The position numbers and the translations under genes are program-made. Under the pieces are notes generated by a model. It saw only the letters and a list, made by a program, of their open reading frames with translations. It was not told the origin of the DNA and searched no databases. This document shows positions 39,901 through 51,399 of a DNA stretch of 64,000 bases, piece after piece (position 1 is the stretch's first letter; every line of letters begins with the position of its first letter). This DNA is from Hyaloperonospora brassicae (Eukaryota; Oomycota; Peronosporomycetes; Peronosporales; Peronosporaceae), in NCBI GenBank assembly GCA_947650285.1, contig CANTFL010000410.1:62001-126000 (forward strand), written 5' to 3'.

Positions 39901-42900
39901 AGTAGGGTAACTACGTTCGCTAATTCCCCACACCACACATGCCTTCCCTTTGGTATGAAGATGCGTTATATATCAATAACAAATATTAAGGTTGTGGGTA
40001 GAAGATTTACAACGACCTCTATAAATCACTGTATTCAAAAAATATCCTGTCCATAAAGTACTATTGCTGGGTGTAGGGAGATAAAACTTTGTTATCTTTT
40101 GACCAGGACAAAACGATTTTTCTACCGTTGCAGCAGGTTGATCGTCCGTTCAGCCGCACAAGCTCGTCTTATCCTCTTAGTTGATCAAAAAGCGTTTGGG
40201 AAGTAATTTTTGTTGTATTATTCCCTTTAAAGACAGAGGCACCATATTTTTTGCTAGCATAATAAAGCTTATGTTAGTAACGTAAAATTTGTTCCGAGCT
40301 CAATTTCACGTTATTTTAAATCGTGGTGTTATTTACGAAGTGGACCCGACCTGCCTGTTCTTGTCCAGAAATCTTGACTAAGTCATCTGTCTGTGCATTT
40401 AAATATATATGGGCCTCCTCCTCTTAGATTATGCGGCCCGGCTATATCTCGACTATTTCTATTTTTCAGTCCGCCGTCTTAGATCGAGGTAGTTGCGGGT
40501 AAGGTTGTGTCGAGGCAATACACATCACCATGTCGACTTTTGAAAATTCCTCACTGGATTCATATAGCTTCTTTATATGTATATCACTGCTCCTGTCGTC
40601 GAGTTGCAACTCGATGTCTCACTATGATTTATCGGCAGTGACCTCGTCTCTCTTAAGCTTTCGATCCCCTAACGGTAATCCTGTTTTCTGCAGAGCTCCG
40701 GCGCCGGCTTCTACGGAGCCGGTTTATTTATTTTCAAAACACAATATGTTATAGCTTTTACCGGCACTACCAATAGCGACTTGTATTACGCGCCCTCAAT
40801 CGGTATCATGTATTCAATTGATTCTCATGCCTTATCTGTAGTGTTGTCACGTATGGTCAAAACAATATATATGGTAAATCACAATTGTACTAAAATGTAT
40901 CTTCAACAATGCCATTTTAATCGAATTGATGCTGTCGTTTTACGGGATTTTTATCAATGGAAACATCGTGTACGGTGATATCGTCAATTGATGTTATAGT
41001 ACCTTTGCTTTATTAAATCTAACTTCGGTCACCAACATTGTCTCCTTTTTCTACCTCGGTTCTTGATGCGTCCCCCGTCTATACATTGATGTTAGACATA
41101 CAAATGCTTTATTGCAATAATCCGCAAATTAAATATGATATCAGTTTTCTGGTGCAAAAATAAAATAAGCGAAACTTTATACGGCTCCTATCAATCCAGA
41201 TTACATAAGTAGTCACGCTGCCCTTTTTATCGTGTGCCGATTCGGCGTTCACCCGCTCAAAGCTGCGTATCATATCGCTAATATAGGACCATTATTTTTC
41301 TGATTCTTATGTAATGAATGTGGGTGCGCCCGAAGTTTAAGATCCGTTTGCCAATCTTACGAAGTTTGGGCTCTTATCTTACGTTCAAAAGCGATTTGAT
41401 TTTGTGGTGGTGGTTTTAACAATACCTTATCCTTAAAAAGAAAAAAACGTAAGTATGCTCTTTATCAAAAATAATTCCTTTTTGTCAAGCAAGAAGCAGG
41501 AAGACTAAAAAGCCTACTTATTTAACTTGTCAAGTTCTAAACTCTATAAACAGTCACCTCCTAGACTGTCTAACTTTTAATATGATGTCATTTGAATTAG
41601 TTTGCTATTACTTATTCCATTCTTCCTAAATACTCTTCGGTACTGTGTGGCTCAAGGTGTAACCCGTGATCCATTCTGTATGACTGATTTGCGTCGTATT
41701 ACATCACGCATTATTTAACTATTGGTTTGCCTGATGTATAAAGGTAATGTGATCGGACCGCTCGATCGTGCAGCGTGTAACCATTAAACCTCATAAATAT
41801 TTAATGACTTTTCCTGTGTTCAAAATTTGCTATTAAAAATTTTGATTGAATATGTTTTCTGTGTTGAGCATGCCGTCTCATTTAAATCAAATTTCCTGAT
41901 CATTCCGTTGTTGTTCTACTGACATTTCAGAGATTTCACAGACTCGGTTGGCTTAGCGGTGCATCTGAGACACTTTTCAAGGTAGATGATATGGATCCGA
42001 TCAATGAACGAAAGCCGAGAAGTGTGATATCTTAAAGTCATTCGATCCGTATGAAAAAAAATCGGGAATCTTATGAAGGGCATGCAATACATGCATAAGC
42101 CAGCATTATTCATTGTATACTCCTTATCGAGGCCTAATTTGCTCAGAAAGATGAAATATACCAGAGATTTGACACAGAAGACTAGTACACAATAAAATGG
42201 AAAAGCAAATTAGCTTATAACGTTCGTGTGACGAACTAAAAAATTAAACTTGGAACTCGGCTGCAACTATACGACTAGGTGATGTTGGTTTCTTGCCTTG
42301 TCTTATACGTGATTAACCCTTAAAATTATTTGCCTACTCTCCACAATCAGTATGACTAATCTCTTAATGGGCTTAAGTTATGAAGTTGTTGTTTAGTCTG
42401 GAATAAAATTCGCCACGGCGAATCTAGAAAATTTTCTGTTTACTTTATTGCAGAATCTCCATCTATTTAAAAAAAGTAAAAAAGGAATACATCATCATGT
42501 GCATTTGAGACACATGTCACCTTTTTGTTAAACATACATTGCTTTGGTACATCTTCTACCACTTTCGTTTCACCGGATCGATTACCTACATCATCTTGAT
42601 ATTTCTTTACTTCACTGATTCGCTCGGTAGCGGTACAAGTGCGTGGTGTCAATATCAATTCAAATGCTAGTACAATTCATATATTTTAGGTTACATCGCC
42701 AAGAACATGATAGGTATTGGGAATTGTATTTATTATATTAGAACCTTAAAAAATTAACTTCTTCTTGAAAAAACAGTTGTTTACAGACCACTAAATTTAT
42801 TTAGTGCTCGCCATAGCATATAAATTTAGCAATACGCGATATACCATGGTTTTGTACAGCGTTTTACGTACCTTATGATGGTGACATGGGTGCTAAAACG

Positions 42901-43899
42901 TTCCGACTTTAGACTTTAGCTTTTTCAATCCTTAAAGCTACATATACGAGTAGCTTTATGCATCCATCCAGTATAAACCATAGCAGGTTTGTGGCGTATG
43001 GATAAGGCACGATTATGATTCAAACGCATATTTAATCAGCTTGTTTGCAGATTCGAACATTCAGACTCAATATTGCAGAATTATATTGGCACAACGTCAA
43101 AATCAGACGTAGCAAACTACATTTCATTCTGATATATCCTACTATTCGCAATATATATATACCTTAACGTGTGACATTTATGGCGTCATGATAGTTTACT
43201 ATGATACACGCCTAATGCAAATTATACTAGATATCGATATTTCCAAATAATAATGACACAATGTGGTGTAACAAGATTTACACTGTTAATTTATTATATT
43301 AGCGCTGTTACATAAAAGATATAAATTGCAACAATCCATTTGTGGCTTTCAAACATATAAAAACATCAGACTATGTATAGTTCAACACTTACATCTATAC
43401 CAGAGATTTGGCCGAACGCTTAAAAGTCTTGTCCATAAATGCAAGTATCGTCGATGCAATTCAAATGTCTATATTCTACTTGCAGCGCCATGAGCAGGGG
43501 AAATGACTCGAGGTTGGTATGGAGCTTTCACAGATGTATTGCCACGTCTTACGTTTATGGCATTTTGATAAATATGGCTTACACATCGCGTCATCGCCAT
43601 CCTCTTGCTATATAATGCGATTGTTATTCATTCTTCAGTCTTAATGCACTTTTTCCACCGATTTTATCCGCTCTTTGATCAGCAAAATGTAATGAACCCT
43701 TTTCAAGCTTTAGTTACGCCATTATACTATAATCGAGGTGAGTCTTTCAGGAAATAGGCGATATATAGGTTGAAACGGTCTTCATACCCGTTCATAACGG
43801 CTCAAGAACGTTCGTTACCTTGTAAGCGGCTCGTGATACCTAACTGTCTGGAAATGGCAATTTGCATTCATTGAAGCGCTGTACAAACACATTATACAA

Positions 43900-45039
43900 C
43901 AGTATATAGTGCTCAGTATATACAAAGTGTGTGGTATACGCAAAAAACGCTACCGTAGGTACTCCTATACGGAAGTCAAAGACCGGAAATTTAGAGGCTG
44001 CATGATTTAAAACAAGCGATATCTACCGTATTACCATGATTCTTACACTCTTCGAAATGTGCACTCTATCGTAATCCATGATAATATTTTTCTTTCGCAC
44101 GGATTCGCTCAAGGCCCTGTGCGAGATTTGCATTAAATGCAAACGAATCTTCGCCCATGCGATACTTTGAATGAGGGTAACACTGTAAAGTCGTCAGGGA
44201 ACCAATGATCTTAGTTGTCGTTGGGCTCGTACTCATTCATCCCTTATTAAATGTCAATTCAATTGTATATCAGTGTATAAAGTATGGGCGTTCAGCACTC
44301 ACTGATGCTGTGTCTGCAAGTGGAGCATATATTTTGGCGAATGTGCTTACTCAAACTTTGTATTCTGAATGCGACTCAGCTCATAAAGTGAATATATATT
44401 CGTCGACAGGAAACCTATTGGATGCCTTGGTAATGATAATAGCGCTAATGACGGCAAAGGCTAAACGAGGGTGCAAGATCAATGACTGTGTGTTTCGGCT
44501 GTTACAACCATACATCAGAAATCAAACGATAACGTACGGAGATAATATGAGACAAGTATGCATTCGCGACGTAAAAGACAATGGTGAATAAATACGAATC
44601 CGACGTAGCTGCCCGATAAACCGGAAGCGTGAAGGCTAGTGCTTTCTCAGTACTCATACAGTGTTCAAACGACTCTTTCGTGATTTCTCCAGTCTGACCA
44701 ATCATCTAGCCGTCTGTCCCGAATTCCTTGCGAGTAAATGAATTTGTATCCATTCGATGGAACAAGACAGGCAAAGATTCATAATTACAACAACGCCATG
44801 TGTATCAATCAACATTCTTTCAGTCATTTAGTGAACCACGCGGCTTGACCATAAGCACAAACTGCGCTTACCATCCCGGAATAGAGAAGGAATGAACAGT
44901 CCGGAATTTGTATAGTTTTTCCACACAATCACCCGTTTCGCTATCGCTTCAATCGAAAAAACTTACCACATCGATCTGATTCCATAACGTAACAAAGCTA
45001 GGTAATAATTATAGAATTCTTGCTCTTGAAGGCCTTACC
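43900..45039. other. Transition into the GC-richer block
   Basis: GC content rises gradually from here. A + frame at 44205-44591 is open for 128 codons and has a hydrophobic start and mixed remainder. I do not recognise it. If the VPS13-like gene downstream is real, its amino-terminal chorein region would be expected upstream of 45040 on the + strand, but I could not match this frame to it. Confidence 0.35.
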
Positions 45040-45246
45040 TTGATAATCGAAGTGACATTGAGATCTCAATACCATCGTCTAAGAATGACTTTTGTTTTAT
45101 TGGAGACATTTAAATACAGAAAATATCGTGCAGCGAATTTCAGTCGCTTCACTCAATGTATTAGGCATATTGTAAACGGTTCGACTGAAAACCTGCGGTT
45201 GCTTGGATATCGTCACCCACACGTCGTGATATTGCGAATAAATTAG
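45040..45246 (+). pseudogene. Probable VPS13-like segment (YRKYR block)
   Basis: The 68-codon frame reads LRSQYHRL, then LLETFKYRKYRA, then QCIRHIVN and LRLLGYRHPHVVILR. VPS13 proteins carry, a few hundred residues from the start, a helical stretch of the type QY..L....E.F, followed by a KYRP motif and a segment with a WW..A..C(I/V) pattern and later Arg-rich residues. The order and spacing fit, but the Trp pair is missing. It lies 1.7 kb upstream of the clear VPS13-like segment on the same strand and in the right order. Alone it would be weak; the neighbour raises the odds. Confidence 0.4.
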
Positions 45247-46973
45247 CGCAATTTTCGAGCTTTACATTAAGATAAGGCTTAGAAGGGTTTGCAGTATGTG
45301 AGTATATCGCTCTGTTATCCAGACAATGACACCGGGATGGATGACGTTAAGCGTTTAGTGCAGATCATATGTCACTAAGTGGCACTAAGTGGTCAAAGTG
45401 CAAGAGACCCAAACTCACTGTTTGCGATCGCGGAAAAGGCGGTCTTTAATCCTCACCTGATTCAGATCCAAAGGAATAATTGGTATGATATATGAACCTA
45501 TATAGAGGCAACAATGGTGACGACAACCCGCCAACATGTTGTCAGACACAAGGCATTTTTGTGCCGTTATATGGATCGAAATAGACACCATTTGCACGAA
45601 AACAATTCAAGTGTTCATAATAATGCAAAGAAGATCGACAAGAAGGGGTCGCACTAGTGTCCATGGAGAATGGCAAAGAATACCGACAAGCGTTACTGTG
45701 TGTGGTGGGTAGTCGCAGGTAAGAGATGTAGCCTTAAATACATGTATGGTTTTTTCGCTCGAAGACTAAATGCCATGGTGACGTTCATGGCTTCGACTCT
45801 ATCCAGCGGACCAATCGGTGCTTCTAAGGACCAGTGTTGCATCCTATCAGAACTCGACTTTTACATCATTTGCTCATGATCGGAGCCAGCATCGTACTCT
45901 CATTATCGTTTCGGCCTCATGTCCTCTCCAGATGGGCGTCTCGTGCGACGTTGCAAAACGAAGGCAAATCGTATACTTAGCCAAACATCCGGCCTCTTTC
46001 GTGTAGGATGAGAACCTAATGTGGGGTTCTGTTTGAATACTCGTTGTCCATTATCGACCGATAGTCACACTTGTTTTACGCTTGTAAGGCGAGCAATTAC
46101 GTACGATGCCTCCCGCCGTATGCCCGACAGGTATTTCGCCCAGACGCACATTTTCATCGCAAATGAACAGCGAAGATTCGCATGTATGCCCCCAATTTTG
46201 TGCCTTCCGTGACAACGCCCGATTGCTAAAACAAAACGATCCATGACGTTTTCATGAGTGGCATTGGTGATAGAAGGCGATTGAGTCGACCGCATTCATC
46301 GCCATTATAATGATTGTTGGTGCTGGAAGCTTAATTGTCTCGATACAGAATGCAAGTCGCGGTTCGATGAAGCTCAACTAAACTTGTGGTCGTAAAGAGT
46401 GCATATTGGCGCGCGAAATACACAAGCTCGTTGTATGTAACACTGCCTCTGTTGCTTGACTCTAACCGCGGACCCAACCAATGTCATGTCAGAACGTTTG
46501 CTGTACATATCGTGTCTGACCCGCGTTCCTTGTATGTGTCGCACGGTGGCTGGAAATCAAACAGGACACAGGTTACTCTACGCGTCACAATCACCGCATG
46601 ATCACGATATGTTGACGCTTGCTCCATGAGTATAACATGACATGATGACTCGTCAACTTTATGTGACAGATAGAAGCTGCTGGGCTGGTATCATCAATGA
46701 AAAAGAAAAGATCGGACTAAAACAGCACAGCATTTCGTTCACGTTTCTTCACTTCGTGTGGTTTCGTGTGTGAATATTACTGACCGGTCGATATCGATCC
46801 AGATCGTCTCCACAATTGCTCATTATCGATTACATGTGCTCGATATGGTCTAGTCGGACCCTTTTTATCATAGCAGTGTACTCGTCGCATTTTGGTAGAT
46901 CATTGCAAATGAGGTGTCGAAACATCTCGCATTTTTCATCTGCGAGGTTATAGCACAATGAAACGTCCAATAG
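45247..46973. other. Unresolved region between the two VPS13-like segments
   Basis: If one gene spans both segments, the intervening 1.7 kb is longer than the roughly 240 residues that separate these blocks in human VPS13A, which leaves room for introns or insertions. The + frames at 45670-45879 (containing WWVVAGK), 45818-46006 and 46386-46601 are open but I could not align them convincingly. No splice sites were called. The exact tandem 10-mer at 45373-45392 lies inside. Confidence 0.35.
45373..45392. repeat. Exact tandem 10-mer, two copies
   Basis: CACTAAGTGG occurs twice without spacing or mismatch. It is a small slippage or duplication product, with no known role. Confidence 0.85.
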
Positions 46974-47474
46974 GACGTTCTCATGCAGTTGAGTGATGAT
47001 GATGTACAAGACACGGTAAACGTACGTGTGACCTCGGAGCCTTTTCGTGTGATGGTTGATCCAGCATTCGTAATATTCCTGCACGCATTATTCGTTAGCT
47101 TAGTATCTGATAAGCAGCTTGAAAGGGTTTGGCAATTTGCAACATCTTCCGTAGCAGATTGGGTATTTGCTGAGGATCCGATCGATGGAAAGGCGATCTT
47201 AGAGTCAATCGACCATACCGCACAAAAGGAAGCCGAAGAAGATGAGTTGATGCGCTCACTGGAAAAGGCAGAAGGCCGCACTGCGTACGACATCCAGGTG
47301 AACATGAATGCGCCTGTGACAGTACAACCGGAGAATGTTACCGACACGACTAGCGCAGTTCTTGTCATCGATCTTGGCATGCTGAGTTTTTGCAACGAGG
47401 AGATGCGTGCTATAGTTCTTGCTATAGAAACGAATCTATCATCCAGGAACAACATCATCCATTTTCATACATAG
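46974..47474 (+). pseudogene. VPS13/chorein-like protein segment
   Basis: The frame is open from 46974 to the stop at 47474 (ATG at 46983, 163 codons). VPS13 proteins are very large bridge-type lipid-transfer proteins at organelle contact sites. The visible order matches the part of the family that in human VPS13A lies roughly at residues 500-650. First comes a beta-rich VNVRVTSEPFRVMVDPAFV (compare the family pattern V...PLE.VYD...). A long helical acidic stretch follows, then YDIQVNMNAPV, PENV and VLVIDLGMLSF. The end after EIT-like residues departs from the family and hits a stop, and the frame is closed just upstream by TAG. It is therefore one exon of a split gene or a fragment of a dead copy; the sequence does not decide which. 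A 196-codon antisense frame (46868-47458) is treated as a shadow. Confidence 0.7.
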
Positions 47475-48391
47475 GCGAGGAGGGGGCCTCTGCGATGCGT
47501 CAGAAATCGTAGTTTGCACAGCGCTGCGGCTCTTCGTCTCATGCTCCTTCACAAAGCGATAATGATCGATGCAGCAGTACATCTAGCGCTTACTGTCTGT
47601 GCTTCGTGAGTATTTAAATAGTCTGATCAACAACTTCCGATAGCCTGCCATGACCGTGTGAAAAATACAGCCCAGAAAGTTTGAATCGTATGTCGCGTGA
47701 GCAGGCCACGCGTATGATGTTCGAGTGGCTCGTATCATTTACATGAGAATGGGTCATACCGTTTACATGTCTAGACCACTCGAAAATCGTATGGGTGGCT
47801 ACTGACATGCAATGCGTTTGACAAAAGTTGGTATCGTCACACCATTTCCCTCACCATAATCTTAAATCCTTGTCCGTCAGGAGAACCGAAAACACGGTAA
47901 TAAGCGTTTCAACACGATGTGCGTAGCTGGCACTGTGGTCTTAGTTGGCACTGTGGCCTTAGCTGGTATTGTGGTCTTAACTGGCATATCAGCCTTCGAC
48001 GATCCTGTGCTGTTCAATAACTAGACAGACAAGTCCTTACAAGGTCCATTGGGACGTTGTCTGTCGTGTGGAATGAGAGCAGCCAGACCATCATCAGCGG
48101 CAGCATGTACTTTCGTTTGGACTCATCCGCGCGTAAATTACAATTGGGCACATCTTGTCCAAAAGCAACGACCCTTGATCGATACAGGCAACTATATGAC
48201 GGAGCGGTAACGATGCTACGATCAGGACTGCGTGTTGTTTGCATTGTACAGGTGCCTAGCTTAGTAAACAGTACAGTACTCACCACAACGCCCTAAGAAA
48301 GTGTCAGTATCAACAATGTGAAGCAAAGTGAGTTTCAACATCGAGATTGTATTCAACGCCATCGCGGTTTACAGAATACTACGCAACGGAC
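47475..48391. other. GC-richer sequence after the VPS13-like segment
   Basis: Several frames are open in short runs on both strands. The + frame 48057-48296 contains LDRYRQLYDG and a hydrophobic RVVCIVQV run, which might be a further VPS13 strand region, but this is weak. The - frame 48014-48286 is of similar length. The 18-bp minisatellite at 47925-47996 lies inside. Confidence 0.3.
47925..47996. repeat. 18-bp minisatellite, four units
   Basis: Units at 47925-47942, 47943-47960, 47961-47978 and 47979-47996 follow the pattern A[GA]YTGGCACTGTGGYCTT, with the last unit the most diverged. The period is a multiple of three. On the - strand one frame gives repeats of the type PxKTTVPAK (Pro/Thr/Lys, mucin-like). 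On the + strand one frame gives a hydrophobic AGTVVLVGTVAL run. In-phase repetition suggests it once lay in coding sequence; a Pro/Thr-rich - strand stretch is the more protein-like reading. Confidence 0.8.
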
Positions 48392-48721
48392 TCAGTCCAA
48401 CTTGCCAACACCGAAGTTCTCAGTCGTCTGGGCCCAGATATTGGCCAAGTCGCGCCCATGGACAGGCGGCAGGTTCATCCCGCAAAAGGTGTCGTCGGTT
48501 TTAGAAATGCTCTTCTTCCCATGCGGCGTCTCCAGGCTGGTAGAACGCGCCATTTTCGACATATATTCGACGATGTTCGGGTACGTCTTCATCACCTCAA
48601 GAGCGGCAGTTGCATCGCGCGATGTCAAGTTGCTGCTTTTGACCAAGACGTTCTCCGCGCACGGACGACCCAGGAAGCTTGGGCAGAGGTCAGCACCGAC
48701 TGTGTGGTTGAATGCATACAA
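48392..48721 (-). CDS. Unrecognised 109-codon open frame
   Basis: The - frame is Ser/Thr-rich with two short Cys-containing patches (GADLCPSFLGRPCAEN and DTFCGMN) and ends TTENFGVGKLD. Its composition looks more like a globular protein than the opposed + frames (48347-48847, 166 codons, and 48318-48773), which are Arg/Cys/His-rich in the way antisense frames often are. I do not recognise the family. It has no clear signal peptide, and neighbouring - frames (48014-48286, 49388-49624) are in other frames, so this may be an exon or a relic. Confidence 0.3.
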   Translation of the reverse strand: MYAFNHTVGADLCPSFLGRPCAENVLVKSSNLTSRDATAALEVMKTYPNIVEYMSKMARSTSLETPHGKKSISKTDDTFCGMNLPPVHGRDLANIWAQTTENFGVGKLD

Positions 48722-49755
48722 AGCGCCTTCCTCTTCCCGATTCCGAGAAACGTACCAGGATATGATAAATTAATAGCTCTTGAGATGTGTTGTCCCTCGG
48801 TTAGCCTGCCAAACGATTGTCACAGCTCAAGTAGAGTAATTGCCTAAATGCACTCGTATTTATTGCGCGCCAAGCACTTTTGCAATAGTCGGTAGCCTGG
48901 GTGTCATCTCAACCTCCGCCTTTTCGGTCCTCTGCTTTTAAGGTACAGCGTCATCTATGGTTCTCGATAATGCACTTCTTCACTAACTGATCGATAACTG
49001 AGCATCGTGCTCTGTGCATGTTGTGCACCCATGTCTACTCCTTAAACGAAGCAGGCAGAACGATAGAGCCCGCTTAGTGTAGGACGGTGCAGTCCTCTCG
49101 CCTTATTTTGAGATGTGCAATCGTGTACTTGAAAGCCTGCCGTCTCGTCGTGCGCTGTAAAAACTCGGGCAGGGGCACCGGAGTAATGATAGGATCACCA
49201 AGTATGGTCAGGAGTAATGACCACAAACAGGCGACAGAGCATAAATCGATACGGCCGCGTTCTATAGGGTGCAGCATGTGACAGAACTTGATCTTTGTTA
49301 GACCGCGTGGGCCCGTGCACGTTCTGGCGAAGCACATGAGATGGACCACATCCAGAAGCAAATGTGCACTGAATGATGATCAATAGGTCAGCAACTGCAA
49401 CCGACGTCCCTCGCTAATGAAGTCACGGTTGTCAGCGAGAACGCACCGGCGTCGGCTGATCGACTACATACGTATTCGCTCTTTCTCGTTTTCTCTTCAT
49501 GATAATTGACGCGAACGGGCTGAACCCTGTCTGGAACATATGTTGACGATACGACTTGAGAATGCAGAGCTGAAAACGGTGATTCTATCATAGCTATCCA
49601 TATTGCGCGGACCAATACAAACACGTAGGCGTATGATCCGACAACGACCGGTAGTTTACTTTCACGAGGTCACCAGTACTTTGCTTTCAAGAGGTCACAA
49701 AGCTAGTCGCCTAACGAGTGAATCCACGGCACGTCTTCACACGGAATCGGTGGCA
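48722..49755. other. Open-frame-rich stretch, nothing identified
   Basis: Short frames on both strands (49087-49281 +, 49074-49361 -, 49388-49624 -) overlap each other and carry no motif I can name. A 19-base direct repeat with a 25-base period lies at 49655-49698. Confidence 0.35.
49655..49698. repeat. Tandem 25-bp-period repeat, two copies
   Basis: TTTACTTTCACGAGGTCAC (49655-49673) and TTTGCTTTCAAGAGGTCAC (49680-49698) agree at 17 of 19 positions. The period is not a multiple of three, so it would break a coding frame made of repeats. Confidence 0.7.
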
Positions 49756-50277
49756 TCAAACCCTCGATGGTTGTCGATTCGTCGCCAGCACTTTAACGAA
49801 ACCAGACTGAAGCATCTTCATTGGTATCATCGTCAATGTTACGGAGCAATTAGGCTCGGTGAAGGTGCTCGCCTGTATAAATGCAGATATGCATTGTTGA
49901 CAGCAAGAACGTCCTGCCACTGTCGTTGATTGCAGCGGGAATGTGCTTGTGTATAGGAATGACTTTGCTACTCGTATGTGCGGTATGCGCTGACACCCTT
50001 GAACGGGCTCCATTCTCGTAATCGCACGCACGCAACATGGGCTTGTACCCGCTGCCCGTTGTCGGGGACAGCCAATTGAATACAAATCAACTACGACATC
50101 GTCGACCGCCGAGATCGTCAATCCTACAGCCGCTATACCGGCAAGCGCAACTAACGGCACACGAGTTGGGTGTGGCCAGCTGAATACACCACTACCGAGA
50201 CCGCAACAACATGGCAGATGCAGCAGCGAATGCTGCAATGGATAGCAAACACTCACATCAGTGCGACGGTTTATCAA
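49756..50277 (-). CDS. Unrecognised 173-codon open frame
   Basis: This is one of the longest open frames in the window. It begins with a Cys-rich stretch and a hydrophobic run near VALAGIAAVGLTISAV, then becomes Thr/Ser/Arg-rich. Overlapping frames on both strands (49603-49929 +, 49850-50038 -, 50211-50471 +, 50261-50527 +) are also open, so the lack of stops may just reflect the higher GC here. I do not recognise a family and cannot choose the true frame. Confidence 0.2.
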   Translation of the reverse strand: MINRRTDVSVCYPLQHSLLHLPCCCGLGSGVFSWPHPTRVPLVALAGIAAVGLTISAVDDVVVDLYSIGCPRQRAAGTSPCCVRAITRMEPVQGCQRIPHIRVAKSFLYTSTFPLQSTTVAGRSCCQQCISAFIQASTFTEPNCSVTLTMIPMKMLQSGFVKVLATNRQPSRV

Positions 50278-50917
50278 GAAGACCGATCATACAATGGGTC
50301 GAGCCCCATTTACAGTACGACAACTCACATTGGCTGGACAACGCGTCCGCTCTGGTACACGAGATAGCGCGCCCGCGGACCCAGCGCCTACGACATACAC
50401 TGTCTTTGGCACGTGCTCGGTTTTACCAAGAGCAACAACATTTGACTTGGAACACCCTCGACCCACGCTAACCCTTATAAATTTGCTGAGCAAGCCTTGT
50501 AGCACAACTCAAGCGCGGATATTATAGGTCTTCATCGTACCTAAATATACCTCAATGACAAAACAAAACAATTTTCGTGATCAAAAGCGGAAGGCGGGAG
50601 CATGCCCGGCGTAAGTCGCACAGGTCAGATCAAGTTAGCCGGTGCGATACTGTCAGGGTGATGCGACTTGCAATGCAAAAGTTGGTGTCGGCTCGTAGAA
50701 ATATGCGGGACTTGGGGAAGGGCAATCGCATGTTGGTGTTCCGCGTTTAGCTGGAGATTCAGCTATGAATCTGTGACGAAGTGATACTCGAACGGTCTCG
50801 AGCCATAGCGTCGCTGACACGTTTTATGCAGTAGGCACGAGTGTGGCGCCGTCAATCTGTGTTGACTTTGCACAGAAAAGCCAAATCGCTCTTTAAGCGA
50901 AGTTGCTTCAGCGGCTG

Positions 50918-51354
50918 CTAAAACATGTTACTGTATTGGCTGAAGTAATTCGGCTCGCATGCCACTGAGAGTAACAAGTAAAACGACGGCTTCAAGCCGC
51001 GCGAAAATCCAACCTCAAGCATGTCGAACTTGTGTCGTAGTTTGGATTCGGCGAGCTCGTATCGCAAGGTATCCTTTTCTTCAGCTGGATGTACGGGTAA
51101 CTTGTTACAAACGGCACGCCAACTCAATCGCCTTAGCCGCTTAAACACGTCGATTTTCTCTCTACCGGCCTGGATCCAGTTTCCAAAGACGAATGTTGCT
51201 GGCCATCTTGACCCGCACACGCTTCCCGGTACGTCCCTTCACGAAAACGAGTAACTACAACGACAGCTTTGCAGAAACCTAAGCCGTGTTGCTGCATCTT
51301 CAACCTCATCTGAATCTCGCTCAACTGGAACTCCTGCAGCATCAAGAAACACAC
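50918..51354 (-). CDS. Unrecognised overlapping open frames
   Basis: Two - strand frames overlap: 51133-51354 (73 codons, containing QLSEIQMRLKMQQHG) and 50918-51220 (100 codons, containing GREKIDVFKRLRRLSWRAV and then a charged stretch). Both have mixed helical composition, and a frameshift between them could join one protein. No family is recognised and + frames are also open (50959-51144, 51021-51254). Confidence 0.25.
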
Positions 51355-51399
51355 CGAACGAGCGAAGCCTTTGACGGCCCTGATCTTACCGGTGCGCTT

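Larger units (their letters stand above)
29198..43899. other. Long AT-rich stretch, no identifiable gene
   Basis: No conserved protein signal was found in 14.7 kb. Composition is uneven: the + strand is T-rich around 33.6-34.1 kb, pyrimidine-rich at 35.40-35.52 kb, and more GC-rich at 39.1-39.9 and 40.4-40.75 kb. Near 39.77-39.85 kb the word AGTCTT recurs (twice as CGAGTCTTGG). Frames at 37515-37919 (-, 134 codons) and 37347-37788 (+) are open but opposed and unrecognised, and a frame of this length is expected by chance in a window this size. The - strand at 39150-39320 has an open stretch without motif. Confidence 0.5.

Noticed and set aside
46868..47458. 196-codon - strand open frame, the longest in the window
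   Set aside because: It lies opposite the VPS13-like + frame. Its Ser/Thr/Cys-rich composition is what the complement of that coding frame gives, and no family motif is visible.
50366..50405. VYVVGAGSAGA on the - strand, like a dinucleotide-binding GxGxxG motif
   Set aside because: No further oxidoreductase motif follows in any frame and the frame is short, so a single glycine-rich match is not enough.
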